NCBI GenBank assembly: GCA_001796335.1
Contig: MGMF01000002.1
Span: forward strand, 62,001 to 126,000
DNA from: Chloroflexi bacterium GWB2_49_20
Lineage (GTDB): Bacteria > Chloroflexota > Anaerolineae > Anaerolineales > Villigracilaceae
DNA: 64,000 nucleotides
Reading direction: 5' to 3'
The position numbers and the translations under genes were made by a program. The notes beneath the pieces were generated by a model. That model was not told the origin of the DNA and did not search any database. It saw nothing but the letters and a program-made list of their open reading frames with translations. This document shows, piece after piece, positions 44,601 to 53,119 of the stretch; within the stretch, counting starts at the first letter, position 1, and each line of letters begins with the position of its first letter.

Positions 44601-46064
44601 TTAAGTAATCAACGGGTGCATGTTGTGCCATTCCGTCTCTGCCTGGTAGGCATAGCCGATCTGAAAGAGAATTTCTTCGCTTAAATGGTTTCCAATCAAT
44701 TGCATCCCAACCGGTAACCCTTCTGAAAATCCGCACGGGAGAGATAATGCGGGGACACCAGCCAGGTTTGTTGCCACCACAAAAATATCTGACAGGTACA
44801 TGGTTAAAGGATCTTGTTTTTTTTCGCCAATTTTGAAAGCCGTGGTAGGGCAAGTCGGAGCAAGCAGAACATCGCATTTTTCAAAAGCAGATCTAAAATC
44901 CTCTCTTATCAAGGAACGTACTTTTTGCGCTTTTAGATAATAAGCATCATAGTAACCAGCAGAAAGTGTATACGCACCCAGCATGATTCTGCGTTTGACT
45001 TCTTCGCCAAAACCTTCCTGTCTAGTTTGGAGAATTAAGTCAATAACACTTTCAACCTTTTGGTTGGTTGAATACCCAAAACGGGTGCCATCAAACCGGG
45101 CAAGGTTTGCACTCGCTTCTGCAAATAAGATCAGATAATACACTGGAAGAGCTGCCCTTGTATGGGGCAAGGATACCTCTTGGACTTGCATACCCAGTTT
45201 TTCAAAAACCCGAATGGCATCTTGGAGGACTGTCTCAACTCCTGCTTCCATCCCTGCTTGAAAATACTCCCTGGGGATCCCAAGACGTAATCCATTAATG
45301 GACTTTTCCAGGGATGTTGTATATATTGGAACGGGATCTGGGAGTGAAGTGCCATCTTTTGGATCTTTTCCGGCAATCGTTTGTAATACTGTGGCACAAT
45401 CGTAAACATCTTGAGTCAGTGGCCCGACCGAATCAAAAGAAGATACCAGGGCAATGTGTCCGTAACGAGATACGCGTCCATATGTGGGCTTCAAGCCAAC
45501 AATATTGCAAAAACCAGCCGGCATACGGATGGATCCGCCGGTATCTTCTCCAATGGCAAAAAGGCTGAGACCGGCTGAAACTGAAGCTGCCGAGCCTCCA
45601 CTGGAACCTCCGGGGACCCTTTCCAAATTCCACGGGTTATGCGTATTAAAAAATGCCGAATTCTCACAGGATGAGCCCATTCCAAATTCATCCATGTTGT
45701 GTTTTCCCAGTAAGACTGCACCCGCATTGTTTAATTTTTCGACAACAGAAGCACTGTATTGAGGGATGTAGTCTTGAAGAATTTTAGATCCGCAAGTGGT
45801 GCGGATACCCCGGGTAGAGAAACAATCTTTGACTGCGTAAGGAATCCCCGTGAGAGGTGTAATGTTTTCTCTTGAATGCAACCGGATATCTGCTTTGCGA
45901 GCCTGCTCCAGAGCCCGCTGTTCAACAACAGTCAGGTAAGCCCGAATTTTTGGATCCAGTCGATGAATGTTTGCCAGGACAGCTGATGTTAATTCAACGC
46001 TGCTGATCTGCTTTTTTACAAGCAATTCATGGGCTTTACGAATGCTTAGATTGTACAATTCCAT
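44601..46064 (-). CDS. gatA: Asp/Glu-tRNA amidotransferase subunit A
   Basis: A 487-aa amidase-signature protein that releases ammonia from glutamine. The Ser-cisSer-Lys triad is visible: Lys in GIPYAVKDCF (about residue 78), and the serines in GGSSGGSAASVSAGLSLFAIGEDTGGSIRMPAGFC. The start is put at ATG 46064; an in-frame TTG directly precedes it. It follows gatC by a short gap within the five-gene operon. Confidence 0.97.
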   Translation of the reverse strand: MELYNLSIRKAHELLVKKQISSVELTSAVLANIHRLDPKIRAYLTVVEQRALEQARKADIRLHSRENITPLTGIPYAVKDCFSTRGIRTTCGSKILQDYIPQYSASVVEKLNNAGAVLLGKHNMDEFGMGSSCENSAFFNTHNPWNLERVPGGSSGGSAASVSAGLSLFAIGEDTGGSIRMPAGFCNIVGLKPTYGRVSRYGHIALVSSFDSVGPLTQDVYDCATVLQTIAGKDPKDGTSLPDPVPIYTTSLEKSINGLRLGIPREYFQAGMEAGVETVLQDAIRVFEKLGMQVQEVSLPHTRAALPVYYLILFAEASANLARFDGTRFGYSTNQKVESVIDLILQTRQEGFGEEVKRRIMLGAYTLSAGYYDAYYLKAQKVRSLIREDFRSAFEKCDVLLAPTCPTTAFKIGEKKQDPLTMYLSDIFVVATNLAGVPALSLPCGFSEGLPVGMQLIGNHLSEEILFQIGYAYQAETEWHNMHPLIT

Positions 46065-46099
46065 CAATAATCCATATCCAATTAGCCGGGTTTAAATAT

Positions 46100-46423
46100 T
46101 TACCTGTCATCAAATATCAAGGGGACTTTCACGTAATAACCCTCATGCTGAGGTAAATTGTTTAGGAATTCTTCGCGCGACATGGATGGGAGCACCTGGT
46201 CATCGCGAAAAACATTATTCATCGGACAGTTTTCATTGGCAGGTGGAACTTCCCGTGTGTCAATTTCATTCAATAATTGGAAATATTCAATTATTTGTGA
46301 AAATTGTTGGCTGAACACCTTGGTCTCTTCATCAAGAATCTTGAGGCGGATAAGATAGGCAATATACCTGACCGTGTCTGTGCTAATCGAAGGTGTTGCA
46401 GTATCTATGGGTGAGATAACCAT
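46100..46423 (-). CDS. gatC: Asp/Glu-tRNA amidotransferase subunit C
   Basis: A 107-aa small subunit that belts GatA and GatB together. It has the family pattern VRYIAYLIRLKILDEETKVFSQQFSQIIEYFQLLNEIDT and a C-terminal hook with the NVFRDDQV motif. It sits between aspS (17-base gap) and gatA, in keeping with a single transcript for the whole transamidation set. Confidence 0.95.
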   Translation of the reverse strand: MVISPIDTATPSISTDTVRYIAYLIRLKILDEETKVFSQQFSQIIEYFQLLNEIDTREVPPANENCPMNNVFRDDQVLPSMSREEFLNNLPQHEGYYVKVPLIFDDR

Positions 46424-46440
46424 TTATTATTCCTACAAAA

Positions 46441-48216
46441 TTATTTTCCAAGATCGATTTTGATATGTAAATCTTTCAACTGGTTGGCATCAGCAGCAGA
46501 AGGAGCGGATGCCATGACATCACGCGCAGCCTGGTTTTTTGGAAAGGCGATCACCTCGCGTATATTTTGTTCGTCAGCCAGAAGCATGCATATGCGATCA
46601 ATTCCGGGGGCAATACCACCATGCGGAGGAGTACCGTATTCAAATGCCTCGAGCATGTGGCCAAAACGCTCTTGGGCAACTTCAGGATCGAGGCCGATTA
46701 ATTTAAATACTTTTTCCTGAAGATCCCGGTTATGGATTCGAATGGAACCTCCTCCGACTTCATAATTATTCAATACCAGATCATATTGTGCACCGCGTGC
46801 TTTACCAGGATCTTTGTCCAATAATGGAAGGTCTTGTGGTAATGGGGATGTAAAAAGGTGATGGCTGGGATCCCAACGCTTTTCCTCTTCGTTCCACATT
46901 ACGAAGGGGAAATCAATCACCCAACAAAAAGCAAGTACATCAGGGTCCCTTAATCCTAGAGCATCACCCATCTTAACCCGAAGACGTCCCAAAGATTCAA
47001 ATACCAGGGATGTTTTGTCTGCAACAAACAATAATAGGTCTCCCTGTTTAGCTTCCATCCTGGTTGTTATGGCCTGAATTTTTTCTTCAGATAAGAACTT
47101 CGTAAAAGATGATCGTAATTCTCCCTGACTGGTCAATGCAATGTATGCAAGACCTTTGGCTCCCAGTTCCTGTACAAATACAACCAGCGCATCGATCTGT
47201 TTTCTTGTATAGTCTCCGCAACCTGTGGCATTGATCCCGCGCACAGATCCACCTGTGGACACAGCATTCTCAAATACACTGAAGCCGCATCCGACAGCCA
47301 GATCGCTGATATTTTTTAAGATCATTTCAAAGCGAATATCAGGGTTATCTTTTCCATATTTTTCCAAGGCTTCTGTGTATGTGAGGCGTGGCCAGGGTTG
47401 GGAAAGCAAGCGTTTATGCGGGACAACTTCAGCAACCAGATTGGTGAACATTCCTTCAACCAACACCATCACATCATCACGCTCAACGAACGACATTTCC
47501 ATATCCAACTGGGTAAATTCTGGCTGGCGGTCCCCACGCTGGTCTTCATCACGGAAACAGCGGGCAATTTGAAAATAACGCTCCATTCCAGCCACCATGA
47601 GCATTTGTTTTAATTGCTGCGGTGATTGAGGCAGGGCGTAAAACTCACCCGGATGGACGCGTGATGGCACCAGGTAGTCACGTGCTCCTTCGGGAGTAGT
47701 TTTAAAAAGGATGGGGGTTTCAATTTCAAGAAAACCTTTGTTATCCAAATAATTTCGAATAAATTTGATGACACAGTGTCGAAGGATAAGGTTATCCTTC
47801 ATTTTTTCGCGCCTTAAATCCAGATAGCGATATTTTAAACGAGTATTTTCATCTGCCATCTGTTCCTCACCATTGATCATAAATGGCAGGGGTTTGGCTG
47901 GATTTAAAATAACTACTTCGCTGGCTATGATTTCAATCTCACCCGTTGCCATTTTAGGGTTGACCATCCCATCAGGCCTCTTTTGTACAGAGCCTATGAT
48001 TTGAATAACCCACTCGAGACGAACATTCGAGATGATTTTCGCATATTTCTGGGGGAGATCGGGATTAAATACAACTTGAACCATTCCAAACCGGTCGCGC
48101 AAATCAATGAAAACTACACCGCCGTGATCCCGACGGCGATGAACCCAACCCGCCAGGGTTATTGTTTGACCAATATGAGATGATCTAATTTCTCCACAGG
48201 TATGTGTTTTGTACAT
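46441..48216 (-). CDS. aspS: Aspartyl-tRNA synthetase
   Basis: A 591-aa bacterial-type AspRS, including the large GAD insertion characteristic of bacterial enzymes. The N-terminal OB domain reads TLAGWVHRRRDHGGVVFIDLRDR. Catalytic motifs include FQIARCFRDEDQRGDRQPEFTQLDMEMSF (motif 2) and GIAPGIDRICMLL (motif 3). The ATG at 48216 has GGAGAGCACC in front. It is the first structural gene after the Asn-rich leader peptide. Whether it also aspartylates tRNA-Asn cannot be read reliably. AsnRS in the same operon makes that unnecessary for Asn, leaving GatCAB mainly for Gln-tRNA if GlnRS is absent. Confidence 0.97.
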   Translation of the reverse strand: MYKTHTCGEIRSSHIGQTITLAGWVHRRRDHGGVVFIDLRDRFGMVQVVFNPDLPQKYAKIISNVRLEWVIQIIGSVQKRPDGMVNPKMATGEIEIIASEVVILNPAKPLPFMINGEEQMADENTRLKYRYLDLRREKMKDNLILRHCVIKFIRNYLDNKGFLEIETPILFKTTPEGARDYLVPSRVHPGEFYALPQSPQQLKQMLMVAGMERYFQIARCFRDEDQRGDRQPEFTQLDMEMSFVERDDVMVLVEGMFTNLVAEVVPHKRLLSQPWPRLTYTEALEKYGKDNPDIRFEMILKNISDLAVGCGFSVFENAVSTGGSVRGINATGCGDYTRKQIDALVVFVQELGAKGLAYIALTSQGELRSSFTKFLSEEKIQAITTRMEAKQGDLLLFVADKTSLVFESLGRLRVKMGDALGLRDPDVLAFCWVIDFPFVMWNEEEKRWDPSHHLFTSPLPQDLPLLDKDPGKARGAQYDLVLNNYEVGGGSIRIHNRDLQEKVFKLIGLDPEVAQERFGHMLEAFEYGTPPHGGIAPGIDRICMLLADEQNIREVIAFPKNQAARDVMASAPSAADANQLKDLHIKIDLGK

Positions 48217-48274
48217 GGTGCTCTCCGTTTTCAATAGTATTTTGCAACGCCATCAAATGATTTTATATAAAATA

Positions 48275-48305
48275 AATCGCCCTCCGCTGGTAGCTTTGGG
48301 CGATT
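48275..48305 (-). terminator. Attenuator terminator in the aspS operon leader
   Basis: On the minus strand AATCGCCC (48298-48305) pairs perfectly with GGGCGATT (48275-48282), with an inner GCT-ACC-AGC mini-stem in the loop. The tail is TATTTTATAT. It lies between the leader peptide stop and aspS. Its left arm can pair instead with upstream leader sequence (see the antiterminator entry), so it is most likely conditional. Confidence 0.6.
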
Positions 48306-48358
48306 GTTTGTTTATAAAAAAATAATTACCACAACAAACATTGCCCACCAAGCGGGGG
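48298..48358 (-). promoter_or_regulatory. Alternative pairings (1:2 and 2:3) of the aspS leader attenuator
   Basis: Region 1 is CCCCC (48354-48358), region 2 is GGTGGGC followed by AATGTTTGTT (48333-48349) and region 3 is AACAAACA followed by ATCGCCC (48298-48312). Regions 1 and 2 form CCCCC-GCTT-GGTGGG with a one-base bulge. Regions 2 and 3 form TGTTTGTT/AACAAACA plus GGGC/GCCC, an antiterminator that occupies the left arm of the terminator. Regions 1 and 2 lie in the last codons of the leader peptide, so ribosome position decides which pairing forms. Confidence 0.55.
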
Positions 48359-48412
48359 TTGACCATTATTATCGTTATTATTTCCATTGAGCTTGAAAGC
48401 CATTGAAATCAT
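48326..48412 (-). CDS. Asn-rich leader peptide of the aspS-gatCAB-asnS operon (28 aa)
   Basis: A 28-residue peptide beginning MISMAFKL, followed by N-G-N-N-N-D-N-N-G (six Asn and one Asp in eight codons), then QPPLGGQCLLW and TAA. The first ATG (48412) is one base after the transcription start predicted from the extended -10 element, so it would be translated leaderless. An internal in-frame ATG at 48403 is the alternative. There is no Shine-Dalgarno. The downstream genes make Asp-tRNA and Asn-tRNA, so an Asn/Asp codon run is exactly what a ribosome-mediated attenuator would sense. It is too short for standard gene calling. Confidence 0.6.
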   Translation of the reverse strand: MISMAFKLNGNNNDNNGQPPLGGQCLLW

Positions 48413-48419
48413 TAAAGAA

Positions 48420-48428
48420 ATTATAGCA
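48420..48428 (-). promoter_or_regulatory. Extended -10 promoter of the aspS operon
   Basis: On the minus strand TGCTATAAT fits the extended -10 consensus TGnTATAAT. No good -35 is seen at the standard distance. The predicted start is near 48413, immediately before the leader ATG. It overlaps back-to-back with the divergent promoter of the glycosyltransferase genes. Confidence 0.55.
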
Positions 48429-48442
48429 TAAAACCCAACCAA

Positions 48443-48471
48443 TTGACCCGCCATAATAATACGATTAGAAT
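48443..48471 (+). promoter_or_regulatory. Predicted promoter of the glycosyltransferase operon
   Basis: TTGACC (48443-48448), a 17-base spacer and TAGAAT (48466-48471), each with one mismatch from consensus. It predicts a start about 17 bases before the TTG start of the first membrane glycosyltransferase gene. Confidence 0.55.
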
Positions 48472-48494
48472 GTTTCTAACTTGAAGGAGGCTGC

Positions 48495-49745
48495 TTGGGT
48501 AATAGATTTAAGAGTATAGGTCGGATAACCTCAGCAATAATTGTGCTTTTATTGCTTTTCGGAATGGTTTTGGCTAGTATTAGCTATATTAGACAAAACC
48601 CGGTCGAAAAGAACTTCCTGCCTCCCTGGTTGGGAATGCGGACATTTCTGGAGTTTGGGAATGATCCGTATGGAGAACCAGCTGCTCAGCGTACGCAAGT
48701 ATTATTTTATGGGAAACTTGCAGAGGCTGGACAGGATCCACTAAGCCTAAACCAACCTTTCGCCAGTGAAATCCTGTTCTTCCCATTGGCTCTAATAAAT
48801 GATTACACAACAGCCCGGTTGGTTTGGATGGTTTTACTGGAGCTGGTTTTAATTGGGTCAGCTTTCTTGTGTCTATATTTGTTTGAATGGAGACTGCCAA
48901 CAATTCTCATACCAATTTATGTATTGGTTGCAATTTTTGGAATTCAAGCTCTTCTACCATTATTTCAAAATAGCCCTGTAATTATAATTTCATTATTTTT
49001 AATGGTTGGATTGATTGGATTACGCAAAGGTTTGGATGAATTGGCCGGTGTTGCCTTTGCCCTGGCTTTCTTTCAGCCTACCGTTACAGGTATATTTTGC
49101 CTGATGACGTTTTGGTGGGTGATTCAAAATCGCCGCTGGCATGTTATTTGGGGTACATTGATGACCTGGGGATTTCTCTTTGTTTCATCATTTGTATTAT
49201 TACCGGGTTGGTTCTTGTCTTTCATCCGATCCTTCAGGTTAGAGTATGAATATAAAAGCTATCAATCCACGTATGATATTTTGACAAAATTGTGGCCATC
49301 AATCGGAAATAAAGTCGCTGCGGCTTTGACAATAGGACTTGTAATAATTCTTATTTTAGAATGGCGCACCACCCGGCATAAAGATTTCCGCTGGTTTTTA
49401 TGGACGGCTTCATTAACTATGGCAACTTACTCTCTGGTAGGTATTCCAACATTGCCAGTAAACAACATTGTTGTGTTGATACCATTGACCTATATATTAA
49501 AGATCTTGTCTGAGAGAATGGGAGGTAAGAAACGATGGTTGTTTATTGTCTTATTATTGGGGCTCATCTTTGTGGGGGGTTGGGCAATAACATTGGGGGT
49601 ACAAAGCCTCAACGATGAAATCACGGCAAATTTAATAAGCATATTTGTACCGTCATTGCTCCTTGTGGCAGGACTCTATTGGATCCGTTGGTGGGCAACC
49701 TGTCCCCCTCGCACCTGGATGGACACAATTGAACGGGATTTATAA
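48495..49745 (+). CDS. Polytopic membrane protein, GT87/GT-C glycosyltransferase-like
   Basis: A 416-aa protein with about ten spans. After the first helix comes a loop with NFLPPWLGMRTFLEFGNDPYG, resembling the DUF2029/GT87 mannosyltransferase opening. The start is a TTG with a very strong AAGGAGG four bases away, and no ATG is better placed. The C-terminus ends shortly after the last helix. It heads a three-gene set of membrane glycosyltransferases. Substrates are unknown. Confidence 0.68.
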   Translation: MGNRFKSIGRITSAIIVLLLLFGMVLASISYIRQNPVEKNFLPPWLGMRTFLEFGNDPYGEPAAQRTQVLFYGKLAEAGQDPLSLNQPFASEILFFPLALINDYTTARLVWMVLLELVLIGSAFLCLYLFEWRLPTILIPIYVLVAIFGIQALLPLFQNSPVIIISLFLMVGLIGLRKGLDELAGVAFALAFFQPTVTGIFCLMTFWWVIQNRRWHVIWGTLMTWGFLFVSSFVLLPGWFLSFIRSFRLEYEYKSYQSTYDILTKLWPSIGNKVAAALTIGLVIILILEWRTTRHKDFRWFLWTASLTMATYSLVGIPTLPVNNIVVLIPLTYILKILSERMGGKKRWLFIVLLLGLIFVGGWAITLGVQSLNDEITANLISIFVPSLLLVAGLYWIRWWATCPPRTWMDTIERDL

Positions 49746-49750
49746 ATGAA

Positions 49751-51322
49751 ATGCTGACCTGGCGGCGCACCCTTATACTCGTCATTCTTGGGTTGATGAT
49801 TTCGGGGGGGATAGCTTATTTTCAGCATTCCCCTGGGTATATGGATGCAGATTATTATTTGGCAGGTGGTTTGCAGCTGGCAACTGGAAAAGGTTTCACA
49901 GAACCTTATTTATGGAATTATTTGGATAATCCTGCCGGTCTGCCCCATCCGTCTCATGCGTATTGGATGCCTCTGGCATCGATTTTAGCTGCCTTGGGAA
50001 TGAAACTAACCGGGCAAAATACCTGGCTTGCGGGGCGAATTGGGTTCCTGGTCATTGCAGCAAGTATCCCGATCGTTACGTCGACATTGGCATACACATT
50101 ATTAAAAAGACGTGATTTGGCGTTCATTTCAGGTTTACTCGCCATATTTAGCGGATTTTACGCCGCATTTATTCCGGTTACGGATACATTTGGTATCTAT
50201 ATGCTGCTGGGTGGAATATTCTTTATGGTTGCGTATAGGCAAGATAATTGGCGAAATTTTATTTTGGGGGTGACAGCAGGTTTTATGCACCTTGCAAGGG
50301 CTGATGGAATCGTTTGGCTATTGGTCTCATTTCTTGTAATTTTATTTATTCCAACTGATGGAAAAACTCAACCCAAACTATTGACGAATATCATTTCATT
50401 ATCAATTTGTGTATTTGGTTATATATTAATTATGGGGGCCTGGTTTGTGCGAAATGATCTTGTTTTTGGGTCATTTCTCGCTCCAGGAGGAGAGAGTCAA
50501 TTTTGGTTGACCCAGTACAACCAATTATTTTCATATCAACCAGAGTCCATTACATTTAATTCCTGGTTGCAGAATGGAATTATGGAAGCTTTAAAAGTTC
50601 GTCTTTGGGCATTGAACATGAACTTGCAAAATACAATCGCTTCTCAAGCAAGCGTATTCCTTTTACCTTTGATAATGATTGGTGCCTGGAAACTTCGGAA
50701 AAATCCGTGCGTAATAATCGCATTTATTACTTGGATTGGTTATATTGTATTGATGAGCATTATATTCCCATTTGCCGGGGCACGAGGTGGTTTTTTTCAT
50801 TCTGGGGCGGCGTTACAACCCATGTGGTGGGCACTTGCTCCAGTAGGGTTGGTAACGCTGGTTGAGTGGGTGGGTAAGAAACGAGCTTGGAATGTAGCAG
50901 AGGCTTCTCGAATATTTCTGGTTGGGAGCGTCGGATTGTCTATCCTGTTAACTGTGATTATTGTTATTGGAAAATTATTTAGTCCCGTTGATGGCGGGAA
51001 TATTTGGAGTTATGAATATAATTTATACCGCGAAGTAAATACAAAAATGATAAATTCAGATAATCTGCTAAATCCAATTGTCGTCGTCGCCAATCCACCT
51101 GGATTTTATCTGGCTTCATCAAAAAATGCAATTGCAATCCCTGATGGAGATGAACAAGCTACACTTTTGGTTGCACGACGTTATGATGCCAGTTATTTAA
51201 TTTTGGAAGAAGGTGGTTTTCCGGACGGATTAATTGGGTTATATCAGAATCCGGGGCAATATCCAAATTTCCATTTTCTGGGAGAGGTGGAGGGCGCACG
51301 TGTCTTTAGAATCGATCCATAA
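49751..51322 (+). CDS. GT-C membrane glycosyltransferase-like protein (GT39-like)
   Basis: A 523-aa protein with an N-terminal signal-anchor helix and about ten spans. The first outer loop begins HSPGYMDADYYLAGGLQLATG, with the adjacent Asp residues expected of GT-C catalytic loops. A soluble C-terminal segment (from about residue 420) has VVVANPPGFYLASSKN and IPDGDEQATLLVARRY. The gene starts five bases after the upstream stop. Function is inferred from fold only: transfer of a sugar from a polyprenyl phosphate on the outer membrane face. Confidence 0.68.
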   Translation: MLTWRRTLILVILGLMISGGIAYFQHSPGYMDADYYLAGGLQLATGKGFTEPYLWNYLDNPAGLPHPSHAYWMPLASILAALGMKLTGQNTWLAGRIGFLVIAASIPIVTSTLAYTLLKRRDLAFISGLLAIFSGFYAAFIPVTDTFGIYMLLGGIFFMVAYRQDNWRNFILGVTAGFMHLARADGIVWLLVSFLVILFIPTDGKTQPKLLTNIISLSICVFGYILIMGAWFVRNDLVFGSFLAPGGESQFWLTQYNQLFSYQPESITFNSWLQNGIMEALKVRLWALNMNLQNTIASQASVFLLPLIMIGAWKLRKNPCVIIAFITWIGYIVLMSIIFPFAGARGGFFHSGAALQPMWWALAPVGLVTLVEWVGKKRAWNVAEASRIFLVGSVGLSILLTVIIVIGKLFSPVDGGNIWSYEYNLYREVNTKMINSDNLLNPIVVVANPPGFYLASSKNAIAIPDGDEQATLLVARRYDASYLILEEGGFPDGLIGLYQNPGQYPNFHFLGEVEGARVFRIDP

Positions 51323-51329
51323 TACGGGA

Positions 51330-52784
51330 ATGAAGCGTTCAACAGTATTGATTTTAGCAGGGCTTTCTATCCTCTCAGTTCTCACATATTTGCTGGTAAG
51401 TCGTATTTATTTTCGCATCGGGTTTCCCCTGGATGATTCCTGGATCCACCAGACATATGCCAGAAATCTGGCTAGATCAGGAGAATGGGCATTCCTGCCT
51501 GGGCAGCCTTCGGGAGGTTCAACTTCACCCCTTTGGACCATGATCCTCTCCATTGGATACCTAATCCATATTTCACCTTATGGTTGGACATTTAGTATGG
51601 GGATCTTGATTTTATGGGGTATCGCCTATTTAGCAGAAGTCACAGTCCGCAGTCAGGTTGCCTCATATCGATCAACCTTTCCATGGATAGGTTGTTTAAT
51701 TGTGTTTGAATGGCATTTGACCTGGGCAGCAGCATCGGGCATGGAAACGCTGTTGTTCTCTGCTGTGGTAATGTGGGTATTATTTTCTTTGATCGAAGAA
51801 AACCCCAAGTATTTTAAAATTGGTATCCTGATTGGGATTGGTATCTGGTTGCGACCAGACGGACTTACACTGCTCGGCCCCGCCTGTTTTGTTGGAATAT
51901 TAAATAAGTCCCCGATCAAGCGAAGGATAAATAATATTGGGAGGATATTACTTGGATTCGGGGGTTTATTTTCACTATACCTTCTGTTTAATCTGGCTTT
52001 AACAGATAATTCCTGGCCAACAACTTTTTATGCCAAACAAGCTGAATATATGTCATTGTTGGATCTTTCTTTTGTAGGGAGGATTGGCAAATTATCTGTT
52101 CAGCTAATTATTGGAGTGGGGAGTATATTGCTGCCAGGATATATATTGACAATGGTTAAGGCAATTCGAAAGCAAATGTGGGGATTCCTGGCAGGTTTGC
52201 TCTGGCTGTTGGGTGTATTGGGGTTATATGCATGGCGGTTGCCCGTGATCTATCAGCATGGACGTTATGTCATTCCTTGTATGCTAGTGTTTTTTACATT
52301 TAGCTGTATCGGGATGATGGATTATCTCCAGAGAAGTTATCAAGGTTGGCGTTGGGTGATGAAAAACACCTGGAAAATAACCGTTGTATCAATACTCATA
52401 ATCTTTTGGGGTTATGGGAGCTTTGTATATTCCAGGGATGTGGCTTTTATTGAAAGCGAAATGGTCGATACGGCTAATTGGGTTAATAAGAATCTCCCTG
52501 CTGACACTCTTGTCGCTGCCCATGATATTGGAGCATTGGGTTATTTTGGAAACTATGAGATTATTGATCTGGCCGGGTTAATTTCGCCCGAAGTAATTCC
52601 TTTTCTTCGTGATGAAACTCGATTGGCGGATTATTTGGATGCAATTAAAGTTGATTACCTGATTACATTTCCGGATTGGTACCCTGAATTAACCAGGGAT
52701 TTATTAGAGGTATTTTCAACCCACGGACGTTTTGCACCAGCCATGGGAGGAGAAAATATGGTTATATATCGCTGGTTGCATTAA
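51330..52784 (+). CDS. GT-C membrane glycosyltransferase-like protein
   Basis: A 484-aa polytopic protein. Its first outer loop has GFPLDDSWIHQTYARNLARSG (acidic pair), then PSGGSTSPLWTMIL. The C-terminal soluble part has AAHDIGALGYFGNYEIIDLAGLISPE, a block also echoed in the 14.6-16.6 kb protein. I start it at ATG 51330, eight bases past the previous stop, rather than at the open frame overlapping that gene. It is the third of three co-directional membrane glycosyltransferases. Confidence 0.68.
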   Translation: MKRSTVLILAGLSILSVLTYLLVSRIYFRIGFPLDDSWIHQTYARNLARSGEWAFLPGQPSGGSTSPLWTMILSIGYLIHISPYGWTFSMGILILWGIAYLAEVTVRSQVASYRSTFPWIGCLIVFEWHLTWAAASGMETLLFSAVVMWVLFSLIEENPKYFKIGILIGIGIWLRPDGLTLLGPACFVGILNKSPIKRRINNIGRILLGFGGLFSLYLLFNLALTDNSWPTTFYAKQAEYMSLLDLSFVGRIGKLSVQLIIGVGSILLPGYILTMVKAIRKQMWGFLAGLLWLLGVLGLYAWRLPVIYQHGRYVIPCMLVFFTFSCIGMMDYLQRSYQGWRWVMKNTWKITVVSILIIFWGYGSFVYSRDVAFIESEMVDTANWVNKNLPADTLVAAHDIGALGYFGNYEIIDLAGLISPEVIPFLRDETRLADYLDAIKVDYLITFPDWYPELTRDLLEVFSTHGRFAPAMGGENMVIYRWLH

Positions 52785-52861
52785 AATTCTTTGTCTAATC
52801 GTTAATAATTGTAGCAATTAACTACCTGTGCTATACTGAAGCCAGGTTTATACAGGGAGCC

Positions 52862-53065
52862 ATGGCAACTAAAAAAGGTGAAATTACTGTCCTTATTGTT
52901 GATGATCATCCCTTATTCCGACAGGGGGTTGTGGATGGGAAAAGCAACAATGAAATTGCAAATCTATTGGGGATCAATCATCTGACAGGTAAAAATCAAG
53001 TCACCTCGATTTTGAGGAAGTTCGGTGTGGAAGATCGAACACAGGCTGTTGGGTATGCATTATAG
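52862..53065 (+). pseudogene. NarL-type response regulator reduced by internal in-frame deletion
   Basis: A 67-aa frame joins the first ~23 residues of a receiver domain (ITVLIVDDHPLFRQGV) directly to the LuxR/NarL helix-turn-helix tail (GKSNNEIANLLGI, then KNQVTSILRKFGVEDRTQAV). A normal NarL-family regulator is about 210-220 aa, so roughly 150 residues, including the phospho-accepting Asp, are gone without a frameshift. The recognition-helix region departs from the usual HTVKNHV. The start has AGGGAG. It precedes a kinase of the matching type. It is probably a remnant, possibly still a minimal DNA-binding peptide. Confidence 0.75.
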
Positions 53066-53119
53066 TGCGGGTGGGTTCAAATTAATGATGAAAAGATGAA
53101 CGATATTCAGGAGTAAATT

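Noticed and set aside
48217-48430. T-box riboswitch before aspS
   Set aside because: No T-box consensus (AGGGTGGNACCGCG-like) or specifier stem is present; the Asn-rich peptide and alternative hairpins explain the leader better.
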